This document shows, piece by piece, positions 1 through 7,478 of a stretch of DNA of 12,190 nucleotides. Location of the stretch: positions 1 to 12,190 of the forward strand of contig JADNRX010001246.1 in the NCBI GenBank assembly GCA_015501595.1. Direction: 5' to 3'. The notes beneath the pieces are model-generated. The model made no database searches and was not told the DNA's origin. It was given only the letters and a program-made list of their open reading frames with translations. Made by a program: the position numbers and the translations under genes. This DNA comes from Hymenopellis radicata. Its lineage: Eukaryota; Basidiomycota; Agaricomycetes; Agaricales; Physalacriaceae. The stretch's first letter is position 1. Each line of letters opens with the position of its first letter.

Positions 1-406
1 CTATGCTGTTATTCAATTCCGGATGCCTATTACCTTACGTTGGAGACTTTTACTAAGGTGGATTGTAGTCTCCTATAGGCATATTTGACATCTCGCGGTA
101 CGCTACTAAGATGGACTGACGGGTGGGTACAGCGGCGACGAACAGTTGACGTTCTCCGCTCCGCCGGACTTCATGGATGGCTATCTGTGGCAAGTCTTAT
201 CACCGTCGATGGATGCTCAATTGAAACACCATAAACGCACAACTCTTCGTTCATGGAGCACAAACAGGTTCTTCATATTTTGTTTCGATACCTTCGCGGC
301 TTGCAGCTTTCAAAGTTAGTCAATGGTAATCAAGATATATCTAGAATTCACCTTTCTGCTCACTCATGAGTCAATACTATGGGCTGATTCGAGGTGTTGT
401 CAAGCT
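1..406. other. Left-edge stretch without a secure gene
   Basis: No complete gene is supported here. The one item worth recording is a forward open frame from 110 to 319 (TAA just before it, TAG at its end) whose middle reads like ordinary protein, for example SAPPDFMDGYLWQVLSP. It has no early ATG; the first in-frame one is internal (about 173). It could be an internal or last exon of a gene running in from the left, or chance. No promoter, RNA gene or repeat was seen. Confidence 0.3.
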
Positions 407-1051
407 TTATTTGAAGGACCGTAAGATGAATTCATAAACATGATCCCGTAACGAGTAAAGGATAACAGAAACAGGTAACAATTCGTAATCTGAACGGGCC
501 TTTGTCAAACGTCCAATAATCGCACTCCAGCATAGACAGCACGAGATTACGATCATTCCGAGTATCGCTACAGCCGTGGAGATCACTGCTGAACCCAACA
601 AGCCGCACACCGCCGCCCATCCCGGAGCCAGGACGGCCATATCGCCACCGTGACGAAGGATGGCGGCCCCTACCGCCCCTGCGGCGGCAACACTCAACGG
701 TACCGAGGGAAAGACACGCTTGAGTAGAATGTCTGGTACAGTGAGCGGAGCTGCCTCCGAACCAGAGCGAGCCTCCCAGCCACCCTTCATGCCGATGAAG
801 ATGGCGCATGGAATGATGATGATGAGCATGCCGCCAAGTATGCCCGCTACGAATGAGGATAGGATAGGCGCAGAGAAGCGCGGGTCATTCACAAAACCGT
901 CTTGAAGGATGCGATGACCGCAGGCGATGGCGCCGCCAAATAAACAACAGATGGCACCAACAACAACAGCGAACATGGGGACGGCAACAAGGACAAGGCA
1001 GCCTGATGAAGCAATGGATCCAAATCCTTTCTCGAGGTCGCCGACAGCCAT
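407..1051 (-). CDS. Hypothetical multi-pass membrane protein (214 aa)
   Basis: A single uninterrupted frame from an ATG at 1051 to TAA at 407. I do not recognise the family. About half the protein is hydrophobic, with probable membrane segments near residues 18-44, 62-88, 117-132 (weaker) and 144-178. A short charged loop (KGGWEARSGSEAAP, about 89-102) separates the second and third, and a polar tail follows RLTKARSDYE (181-190). The N-terminus MAVGDLEKGF is short and probably cytosolic. Cysteines cluster in segments 1 and 4 (AICC, SCCLC). The start is favoured because it is the first ATG after a TATA box at 1138-1145 and has a good context (ATCATGG). No intron is needed, although the last 25 residues are less convincing and could belong to a different splice form. 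A gene is likely because of the long hydrophobic frame plus promoter; the molecular role is unknown. Confidence 0.6.
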   Translation of the reverse strand: MAVGDLEKGFGSIASSGCLVLVAVPMFAVVVGAICCLFGGAIACGHRILQDGFVNDPRFSAPILSSFVAGILGGMLIIIIPCAIFIGMKGGWEARSGSEAAPLTVPDILLKRVFPSVPLSVAAAGAVGAAILRHGGDMAVLAPGWAAVCGLLGSAVISTAVAILGMIVISCCLCWSAIIGRLTKARSDYELLPVSVILYSLRDHVYEFILRSFK

Positions 1052-1067
1052 GATGATGATGATGATG
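1049..1067. repeat. ATG/CAT trinucleotide microsatellite at a start codon
   Basis: Six tandem ATG triplets on the plus strand, read as CAT repeats on the minus strand. The last CAT overlaps the start codon of the minus-strand membrane protein, so the leader ends in a CAT run and the only ATG formed is the real start. Length changes here would alter the leader but not the protein. Confidence 0.8.
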
Positions 1068-1137
1068 CTGATACTGAGAGGAGTGTGGTGGATGTGTGTT
1101 CAGAGGTGGGGCTGCATTTTGAGGTGTAACATCACTC

Positions 1138-1145
1138 CTTTTATA
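1138..1145 (-). promoter_or_regulatory. TATA box for the 214-aa membrane protein gene
   Basis: Reading the minus strand, GTATAAAAGGAG sits about 87-94 bases before the ATG at 1051. Transcription starting some 30 bases downstream would give a 5' leader of about 60 nt rich in CAC and CAT triplets. The same TATAAAAGGA core occurs before the two copies of the repeated element at 3632-3642 and, slightly altered, at 6985-6994. Confidence 0.5.
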
Positions 1146-1146
1146 C

Positions 1147-2267
1147 TTTTGTCGCAGAATATGATAGAAGGTCCCCTGCCTAATGCAGACAATAAGAATG
1201 CGGTGCCCGATGGGCAACAGCATTAGAACAAGGGAGAGCACAATAGCACGTGTAGCGCGCACCCACAAAATGCAGAAATCCGAGTCCAGGTGGGATCCGC
1301 GTTTGATTTCGCGGCGACTTGCTGTGCTCGAACACCGACAGATCTCCATATTCGACAAGGCGAGGATGATTGCATCTGCGATAAAATCAGGATACTTACC
1401 TATCTATGTCCATTGTTTGCATCATTGTGGCTTCCGTGAGGAATTGAGGCGGTCCATTCTGCGTTGCGTCGCCCTCCCATCCGAAACTAGACAGCTAAAG
1501 CGAAGTGATATTGCGCACACACAGACAATCCGTCGACTAATATGGAGTTGTGACGCGCACCCGCTTCCTCGAATGTGCTGCTCCACCTTCGCAGTCATCT
1601 CCGTCCACATTTCCCGAGTGGTCGTGATACCAGACGCCAAACGGGACATTAATTGCGCCCTTGAGAAGAAGGAGAATTGCTACTGCTTTTCTCCCCAAGT
1701 CGGTTCAGTGCAAAGTTCAAACTGCACCTTCCCGGTAATGAGCAATATTAATACTGCAGCGGCAGGTCCAAATGTTGTGATGCTTGTAGTAAGTTTCCGA
1801 GGTCTGCATAGTTTGATTCAGCTTCTCGTGGGTGCAACAATCTAAGAGATGGCGAGCCTGGTGGCGATCCAAGTCATCCTCCTCAGTTGTGTTGTAGGCA
1901 AATAGGTAACCGTACTCCAGGAGGATGAAAATGCTCTCCTTCAGTGTAATAGAATGATCCTCGGTTTCAAGCGGGCATGTAGAGACTCGAGTCGCGACGA
2001 GCAGTACAGACAAACTGAAACTTCCCAGCGGCTCAAAAGTGAGAAATGGAACGCGGAGAGGCGCGCTCCACGGGCGGGCCGAATAGAAATCGCGTCGTCC
2101 GTTCGGCCGAAGTGATGCTTTCAGTGTTGCAGGCAATGAGGGAGAACCAGCTGAGAAGAGTTAAACTTTGGACCATGGTGGTAAGAGGCAAAATGAGGAA
2201 CTGCCGCCGGCATCGCCCTAACAGCTTGCAAATACTTGGCGTCGACGCGCGCTACCTTCGCCCATGC
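1147..2267. other. Gene-poor stretch
   Basis: No gene could be supported. The longest forward frame (1183-1845, starting at ATG) encodes a basic, composition-driven sequence with no domain-like segment or splice structure. The opposing frame at 1717-2136 begins with TTG and shows only a weak acidic patch (NTTEEDDLDRHQ). Neither has a convincing promoter or intron set. This may be spacer or old, decayed coding sequence. Confidence 0.5.
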
Positions 2268-2504
2268 TCAAGAATAGTTATCAATCTGGCCCAAATGCGT
2301 CCGACGCGCGGCGAGCTCGACATCTCTTTGGACTACTCGCATCTCAGACGTTTCCGTATTGGACTGGCTGTGAAGTTTGGGGCACCCTTCAAACTGCCGC
2401 GCTACTACACGGTCTTGTTCTTCAAAGTGAAGGAGCTTGCATTCGCGGACGGTTCTTAACCTGACTATCTCAGACTGGAGAACGATGACTTGACCAATGA
2501 ACAT
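2268..2504 (-). CDS. Possible short helix-rich ORF (78 aa), uncertain
   Basis: From ATG at 2504 to a stop at 2268, minus strand. The translation is rich in charged and hydrophobic residues in helix-like spacing (for example LQSEIVRLRTVRECKLL, then HFEEQDRVVARQFEG, then VVQRDVELAARRTHLGQ), which suggests a coiled coil. The frame stays open upstream to an earlier start at 2630, which lies inside copy A of the repeated element. The homology between copies A and B stops almost exactly where this ATG lies, so this segment is either a separate gene fragment or a 3' part that only copy A retains. I recognise no family. A small exon of a larger gene or chance are both possible. Confidence 0.3.
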   Translation of the reverse strand: MFIGQVIVLQSEIVRLRTVRECKLLHFEEQDRVVARQFEGCPKLHSQSNTETSEMRVVQRDVELAARRTHLGQIDNYS

Positions 2505-2929
2505 GGATTCTATAACGGCGCGACGACTAGACAGATGAGCAATACACTCTCTACTATTGTAGAAACACTCCATGGAAGACTCGGCCAACATTTTGCAGGA
2601 ACAATGACGACTTGATGAAGACAATTGCACCTTGACGAAACGGGGATTAGTGCTGAGTCTGACTGGAGTAAAAGGACAACTTCACCTTCTTCGCACTTAG
2701 GACGTATCCTGCGATAGTGCTCAGAAGCATTGCGATGGAACTGAATCCACTCACCTTGTCGTGATCCAGAGACTTGAATCTTAATCAAATTCGGTGCGTC
2801 TCGATGGTTGCGTTCGTTAAGCTGGTCGTCCATAGAAGTCGCCGGTCGGGACAGATCGTCTAGATATCAAGCACGTCGCAGTAGATCGTCCTCGTCCTCG
2901 TCGTGGAAACAGTGTCGAAGAATAGTGTA

Positions 2930-3365
2930 GAGCAAGTCGAGTCGGCTTGTGGATGCGAATTTCGTCCATAGCGAGGCGGGGGGGGGGAGTGGTCGACTTG
3001 CGGGGTAATGTGTCGTCGGTCGACTTGTGGCATTGAGGGTCGATTGTGGTAGTCGGTCGGCTTGCGCATTCGAAAGTGTGGCGTAGAGACGGTCGGCTTG
3101 TGGAATTGAAGGTGTGAGACATGCTTGAGAATCGGAGCGTGTCGTAGTCGTGAACGGTCCTCTTGCTGGAGAGGGTGTCGTCGGTTGGCTTGCGAAGTCG
3201 AGAGTGGGAATCGTGGCGTAGAGTCGGTCGACTTGTGAAATAGCGGGTCGTCGGTCGGCTTGTGGGATCGAGAGTCGAAATCGTAGAGGAGATTCGGTCG
3301 GGAGTAACGTTTCGTCGAAGATAGACCGTGGCTTAAGAATCGGGGAGCGGTCGACTTGCAGGAGC
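2930..3365 (-). repeat. Degenerate repeat region in copy A (CTTG-box repeats)
   Basis: On the plus strand the motif GGTCGRCTTGYGG and close variants recur at irregular spacing, with examples near 2936, 2991, 3018, 3055, 3089, 3182, 3225, 3253 and 3350. On the minus strand these read CCGCAAGCCGACC and can encode PASRPT/PQADR-type peptides. Spacers vary from about 15 to 90 bases and are not conserved, so this is an eroded coding-type repeat, not CRISPR. A run of ten G lies at 2978-2987 within it. Confidence 0.65.
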
Positions 3366-3570
3366 TCTTCGCGGTGGTCGGTCAGTCAGTCGTCCAGTCG
3401 CGAGGCGAGTGAGTCTGAACATAACCAGGTTAGCCGCTGATGACAGTGAGCAATCAGGAAACTCACCGGCCGATTGAGGCGCGACATCGGTCGTCCTGCG
3501 TGAGATGGAATTGAGGCGTCGTCGTCATCGTCCGGGGTGGTGAATATGAGAAATAGTGTGGGAGTGGGAG

Positions 3571-3590
3571 TGTGGTGTGGTGTGGTGTGG
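3571..3590. repeat. TGTGG pentanucleotide tandem repeat
   Basis: Four perfect TGTGG units (CCACA on the minus strand) in the presumed 5' leader of copy A, between its TATA box and the ATG at 3528. Copy B has a GAT run at about the matching place, so the leader of this element seems prone to simple-repeat growth. Confidence 0.8.
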
Positions 3591-3631
3591 ACGAAAGCAA
3601 GGATGGGGAATCATCTGGGTCCACAGCGCGT

Positions 3632-3642
3632 CCTTTTATATA
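3632..3642 (-). promoter_or_regulatory. TATA box of copy A
   Basis: Minus strand TATATAAAAGG, followed by ACGCGC. It lies about 105 bases before the candidate ATG at 3528. Copy B keeps ATATAAAAGGACGCGC at the matching place, so the box and the flanking GACGCGC are conserved between copies. Confidence 0.5.
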
Positions 3643-3735
3643 CAAGAGAGAGAATCAGGGTTGTACACGCACATGGGTACAATAGACCCAAATTGGGATA
3701 CTCGTCCATTGTTCTGATCTGTTTCGACCCTGGAA

Positions 3736-4107
3736 TACAACTATTGAGCAGCAGGATTCAGGAAGCCTAGATGCACATTGCAATGCGGCACCAGTCCTTT
3801 GTGCGCCACACAAGCTTTCATGCCAACCAGAGATTACGGAGCATCTATGTAAGAGAAAGAATTCAGAGATGAGAGATCAAAGAAATAAACAAAAAAGTGA
3901 AGCCTGGCATAAGCGACAATGGAGAGGCACGACCACCATAAAAGCGGGTCATAGTGGTCGACAAAATTCGAAGTAATTACAGCTTTCGTCTGTTCGAAGA
4001 GTCAAGAGTCAAGCTGGATATGTGTCACGGTACCGTTACGAGCCACGCACCATCACTTGACTAAGTTCTGTTTGTCACCCAACTCTCGTCCTGCCACCAT
4101 CACGCGA
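3736..4107. other. Intergenic region before RCC1
   Basis: No ORF of interest. It lies between the promoter end of copy A (minus strand) and RCC1 (plus strand), so the two are transcribed divergently. A weak TATA-like ATAAAAG at 3939-3945 on the plus strand is about 165 bases before the RCC1 ATG and could serve it. An upstream non-coding or N-terminal exon of RCC1 cannot be excluded. Confidence 0.4.
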
Positions 4108-5502
4108 ATGGCGCATGCTATTCTCCCGATACCGGGACCGCCCAATCATTCGCGTCCACCACTACAACTATGGTGCTCTGGATTGAACAACTTTGGGCAA
4201 CTGGGCTTGGGCGACAGTGTCAGCGACACAGGCGACAAGTTGAAGAGAAACCCATGGGCTGAAGAAGGTCTTACTTCAAAGCTCTTTGGCACAGAGCCAA
4301 ATGCCGGTTTCGAAGCTATCGCGGCGGGCGGAACGCATATCCTTCTCCTCGATGAAAATGGAGCCGTTTGGATTCACGTTTCTTTCTTGTCACCTGGTAG
4401 CTGATGTACGGTTCAGGTGTGGGTGAGTGGCAGCAATGACGATGCAGCGCTGGTCTCCCTGAAGAGAGCGACATTCTGTACACCCCGGAACGCGTTCAGG
4501 CCCTTTTAGATGAAAACTTTCGTGCTGTCCGGATTGCGGCAGGAAGTACAGTCTCAGCAGCTATAAGCTCTGAAGGCGAACTTCGTGTCTGGGGCACCTT
4601 CAAGGTCTGGGGCACTTCAGAACCTGTATTTCGAGTCATATAAGTGGTTCACTTAGGATAGCAGAGGCCCTCTAGGATTCTCAACTGGACTGAAGCATCA
4701 ATTCAAACCTTCGCCGCTCCTGAAATTTCCACAGAACCTCGAAAAATTCGTCTCTGTAGCAGCTGGTGGACATCATCTGATTCTTCTCACATCCTACGGC
4801 AACGTCTACTCCTGCGGCGCGGGCGAGGTTGGCGAACTCGGGCGTAAAGTCCCAGAGCGACGCCGAATCAATGGCACCACGCCCGAAAAAGTCATCCTCG
4901 GTACCCGACGGCGAAAGGCGAAGCTTGTCGGTGCCGGAGCCCACGCTTCCTTCGCTGTCGACACCGAAGGCGCCGTCTGGGGCTGGGGCCTCGATAACAA
5001 CGGCGAGACTGGCACCGGCGGCACCGACCGAGGAAGCGATGCCATCGTGTTCACGCCCACCCGCGTCATCGGGCTTAGCGAGGAAGAACTAAACGGGGAC
5101 CGCGTCGTGCAGATTTCGGGTGGCTCTAATCATTCCCTCTTCCTCACGTCCAACGGGCGCGTCTTTGCATGTGGGCAGTGTGACGTCGGGCAGCTTGGGG
5201 TTGCCCAGCCGGAGGACGTTAAATGTGTTTCGGTTGCTGTCGAAGTCCCGATGCTAGATAGCTGGCAGGACGATCCTGTGGTGTCTATCTCTGCGAGCTC
5301 GCGCGGAGGAATGGCGATTACCGCGGCTGGCGCCTTGTATGCCTGGGGCGAAGCGAACAGCGGGGAGCTTGGATTGGGCCCTGATGTGGCTAATGCGGAC
5401 TCGCCACGGGTGGTTGTGCGTCGTGCTGGTGGGTCTTGGCGCGCTGACGCTGTTGCGTGTGGCGGAAATCATACTCTCTGTCTACTGCGGAAAAGAGTCT
5501 AA
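4108..5502 (+). CDS. RCC1: RCC1-type Ran guanine-nucleotide exchange factor, frameshifted
   Basis: Three exons: 4108-4365, 4417-4604, 4657-5502 (introns of 51 and 52 nt, both phase 0), giving about 430 residues, normal for the seven-bladed RCC1 propeller. RCC1 repeats are plain: LWCSGLNNFGQLGLG, IAAGGTHILLLDENGAVW, VYSCGAGEVGELGR, GAVWGWGLDNNGETG, VFACGQCDVGQLG, LYAWGEANSGELGLG. The WGTFKDSRGPLGF segment across the second intron matches the WGSFRD-type element of true RanGEFs, so this is RCC1/Pim1/Srm1-like rather than a generic RCC1-repeat protein. Family role: loads GTP on Ran at chromatin, driving nuclear transport and spindle assembly. Oddities: one G is missing near 4452 (frame changes between NDDAAL and LPEESD); donors GTTTGG and GTCTGG are weak; the AGDSHT-type element of the family reads AGSTVS here. 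The ATG at 4108 is the first in frame before blade 1. An upstream exon with a nuclear localisation signal is possible. Confidence 0.9.
4587..4620 (+). repeat. Imperfect 17-18 bp tandem duplication at the RCC1 exon 2 donor
   Basis: GTCTGGGGCACCTTCAAG is followed at once by GTCTGGGGCACTTCAG. The second copy begins exactly at the inferred intron 2 donor (4605), so the unusual GTCTGG donor is part of the duplicated unit. If the intron is kept, the frame reads on for about 11 residues to a TAA. Confidence 0.7.
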
Positions 5503-6077
5503 AGTCCTTCACGTATACCACGCTAATATCTCGAACTTTTCCCTCAACGCCGTTTATCATACTTTATGGTCCACTTCTTCGGCGGCGACCATATTTCGTT
5601 GTTTCGCTATCGACACTCAGCTTTGAATAGGTATCATGCATTCCAATCAAATACATTGCATATGGATTTCACAAAGTCGCGAACCTCTTAACTTCATGCC
5701 TACATCCAAACTACCTCTACTACTTCTATTCGCGCTGGGGTTCCAATACCGGGAAAATCAGCCGGGTCGAGACATCCACGAGAAGGTGAATACAACTACT
5801 AGTTCCACGACACACGCTACGGTCGCCAAGGTTCAAGTTTACATTTGTGGGATGGACTGGTTCAAATAAGCCACTTAGCTGCCTCACACTGCGCCCCAGA
5901 AAGGCTCTGGCATTTCTGAGACCTTCTGGCAACCGTTGCCTTGCTCTCGGACTACTGCGCCTCCAGTTCTCCGCTATGAAAGACGTCTGAATCGCGCCTG
6001 TGAGGCCCGGGTGTAACACCTGAAGCAGAGTCCAGCCTGACTTGAAGACATACTAACTCAAATCGGGCATTCTATCT
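5503..6077. other. Intergenic region after RCC1
   Basis: Holds the RCC1 3' end. Forward frames at 5339-5626 and 5636-5869 lack domain-like content, and the minus frame 5726-6019 starts with GTG. No gene, promoter or repeat could be supported. Confidence 0.5.
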
Positions 6078-6454
6078 TGCATTCTATAGCGACGCGACGA
6101 CTACACAGATGAATCATCATTTTGTGGAAGACTTGATGAACAATTGGTAGGAAACGCGATTCTCACCGACGACTCGACGAAGGCAATTGGTACTTGACAT
6201 AACAGGGATTAGTGCTGATTTTGACTGGAATAAACAAGCACTTCACCTTCTTTGCACTTAGGACATGTCCTGTGACAGTGCTCAGAAATCTTGCGATGAG
6301 CCTTCATGAATCCACTCACCTTGTCAGGGGGCCTTGAATCTCGTGAGTCTTTTTTTTTTGTTTTGAGGATCGCGTTCGCTGACTCGGTCGTCCATAACGA
6401 ATGAAGTCGGATCGGTCGTCCTCGGAGTTGAAGTCGAAGAAATCGTGCTTGAGG

Positions 6455-6815
6455 AAGGCGGTGAGCGGTCGGCTTGCGGAATTGCAAGGCAAATCGTGGC
6501 TTGAGGATCGAGGCGAGTCGTGGTCGTGAGCGGCCAGCTTGCGGGAGAGCGTGTCATTGTGGAATTGAAGGGGCGAGTCGTGCTTGAGGTTCGAGGCTTG
6601 CCGTCGCGGGATGGAGAGTCGAAATTGTGGCGTAGAGGCGGTCGACTTGCGGGAGAGTGTGTCGTCGGTCGGCTTGCGGAGTCGTGGCCTGCGGACCGAG
6701 GCGCGTCATCATCGTGAGCGCTCAGCTTGCGGGAGAACGTGTCGTCGGTCGGCTTGTAGGATCGAAGGTAATCGTTGCTTGAGGATCGGGGACTCGCAGG
6801 GGTCGACTTGCAGGT
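6455..6815 (-). repeat. Degenerate repeat region in copy B (CTTG-box repeats)
   Basis: The copy A motif recurs: plus-strand GGTCGGCTTGCGG and variants (GGCCAGCTTGCGG, GTCGACTTGCGG, GTCGACTTGCAGG) near 6466, 6531, 6640, 6666, 6720, 6746 and 6801. It is often followed by GAGARYGTGTCGTC. On the minus strand the units encode PASRPT and TTRSPAS-like blocks. Spacing is irregular and units are diverged. Confidence 0.65.
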
Positions 6816-6928
6816 GGGGCGTCGAGATGATCAGTCGGTCGTCCTGCGTAAGCTCGGATTTGAGGCGTCGTGTTCGGTCGTCCTCTGAGGGTGAAGTGGA
6901 CCTGGGAGAATGAGTGAGTGGAACCGTG

Positions 6929-6944
6929 GATGATGATGATGATG
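6929..6944. repeat. GAT trinucleotide microsatellite
   Basis: Five GAT units plus one G (CAT/ATC on the minus strand) in the presumed leader of copy B, about 45 bases after its TATA box. The membrane protein gene at 407-1051 has a similar CAT run in its leader. Confidence 0.8.
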
Positions 6945-6984
6945 TGGATGAGAGCAGGGATGGGGTCCACAGTTGGATGCGCGT

Positions 6985-6994
6985 CCTTTTATAT
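6985..6994 (-). promoter_or_regulatory. TATA box of copy B
   Basis: Minus strand ATATAAAAGG followed by ACGCGC, aligned with the copy A box. Conservation runs on upstream of the box: GTCCATTGTTCTG is shared at about 3704-3716 and 7048-7060. Confidence 0.5.
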
Positions 6995-7080
6995 GCAAGC
7001 GAAGGTCATGGCTGTGCAACAACCCACATCCCAAATCGGGGTAGCGGTCCATTGTTCTGGTCTTTTGACTGGTCCAAGTT

Positions 7081-7478
7081 CTCCGTGGCCAAAAAGGCAA
7101 TACCTATTACTAACGTCGTTGGCATTGACCAGAGACTCGTTCCGGAATCTCCATATCAGCCACTGTCCATTGTCGTTTACTAATGAGGGAACCATTCGCT
7201 CAGGCCAGAATTTGTCCCGCTCCCATTTTCGCCGGCAGGAACACCCCAAATTATTCTGCCAAGTAAAGACCAACTTTCGCCATCAGTGTGGACAATGGAC
7301 GGTGTCGAATGAGCTTCAATAAGTGGTTGATGCCGACGACGTTATTGCCTCTTTTGGCCCGGCCCAACCTGAGGCCTGAAGCGCCACACTTTGATCGGCG
7401 CTGCAGGAGTTGAATCAGTAATATCTGTTGAAAAGACCCGTACACCCGCCTATTATTACAAGTACAATACACACAACA
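7081..7478. other. Intergenic region between copy B and the peroxin gene
   Basis: No gene supported. It holds the 3' end of the minus-strand peroxin gene, including AATAAT on the minus strand about 25 bases after its stop, a possible weak polyadenylation signal. Overlapping forward frames (6918-7322, 7391-7711, 7428-7727) are not coherent and partly lie antisense to the last peroxin exon. Confidence 0.45.

Larger units (their letters stand above)
2508..3735 (-). pseudogene. Copy A of a two-copy decayed gene-like element
   Basis: Reading the minus strand from 3735 down, this segment matches 6078-7080 (copy B) along its length. It has a TATA box (3632-3642), then ATG at 3528 opening MTTTPQFHLTQDD, then a textbook 52-nt intron at 3415-3466 (GTGAGT, CTAAC branch point at 3429-3433, TTCAG). 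The next exon continues APASRPLPDS and stops at TAA (3333-3335), where copy B has CAA. After a Ser/Arg/Pro/Thr-rich repeat region comes a second frame from ATG at 2833 (MDDQLNERN), a 46-nt intron at 2709-2754 (GTGAGT..CGCAG, phase 1), and a spliced end VLSAKKVK with stop TAA. The intron structure implies descent from a spliced protein-coding gene. The internal stop indicates decay, unless further introns remove it. The original function is unknown. Confidence 0.55.
6078..7080 (-). pseudogene. Copy B of the two-copy decayed gene-like element
   Basis: Matches copy A (2508-3735) in order and orientation. It has a TATA box at 6985-6994, a leader with a CAT run, and a frame containing TTPQIRAYAGRPTDHLD and then DPQATITFDPTSRPTTRSPA ending at a stop. 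More S/R/P/T-rich coding follows (RSPASWPLTTTTRLDPQAT), then MDDRVSERDPQN from ATG at 6395, and a 50-nt intron at 6270-6319 (GTGAGT..CACAG, phase 1 as in copy A). Two codons before that donor copy B has TGA where copy A has CGA. Downstream the spliced frame reads VLSAKKVK as in copy A. A run of ten T (6350-6359, A on the coding strand) lies in the last exon. The segment holding copy A's first intron is missing. The parent gene was probably real and spliced; this copy looks non-functional. Function unknown. Confidence 0.55.

Noticed and set aside
1183..1845. 220-codon forward ORF starting with ATG
   Set aside because: Composition looks like translated noncoding DNA (Arg, Cys, Ser, Ile rich), with no domain, membrane or repeat pattern and no supporting promoter or splice signals.
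2930..3365. CRISPR-like or satellite array suggested by the recurring CTTG motif
   Set aside because: Units are diverged, spacing is irregular, spacers are not of constant length, and the same motif codes for repeated peptides inside a spliced element in a fungal context.
4829..5092. Overlapping 87-codon ORFs on both strands within RCC1
   Set aside because: They are shadows of the GC-rich RCC1 exon 3, which carries clear RCC1 repeats in its own frame.
2508..7080. Interpretation of copies A and B as ends of one transposon carrying RCC1
   Set aside because: The copies are in the same orientation, are about 1 kb gene-like units with their own TATA boxes, and show no target-site duplication or terminal inverted repeats that I could find; paralogous duplication is simpler.
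6918..7322. Forward ORF beginning in the GAT run
   Set aside because: Its start is made by a microsatellite within the leader of copy B and the translation has no coherent protein features.
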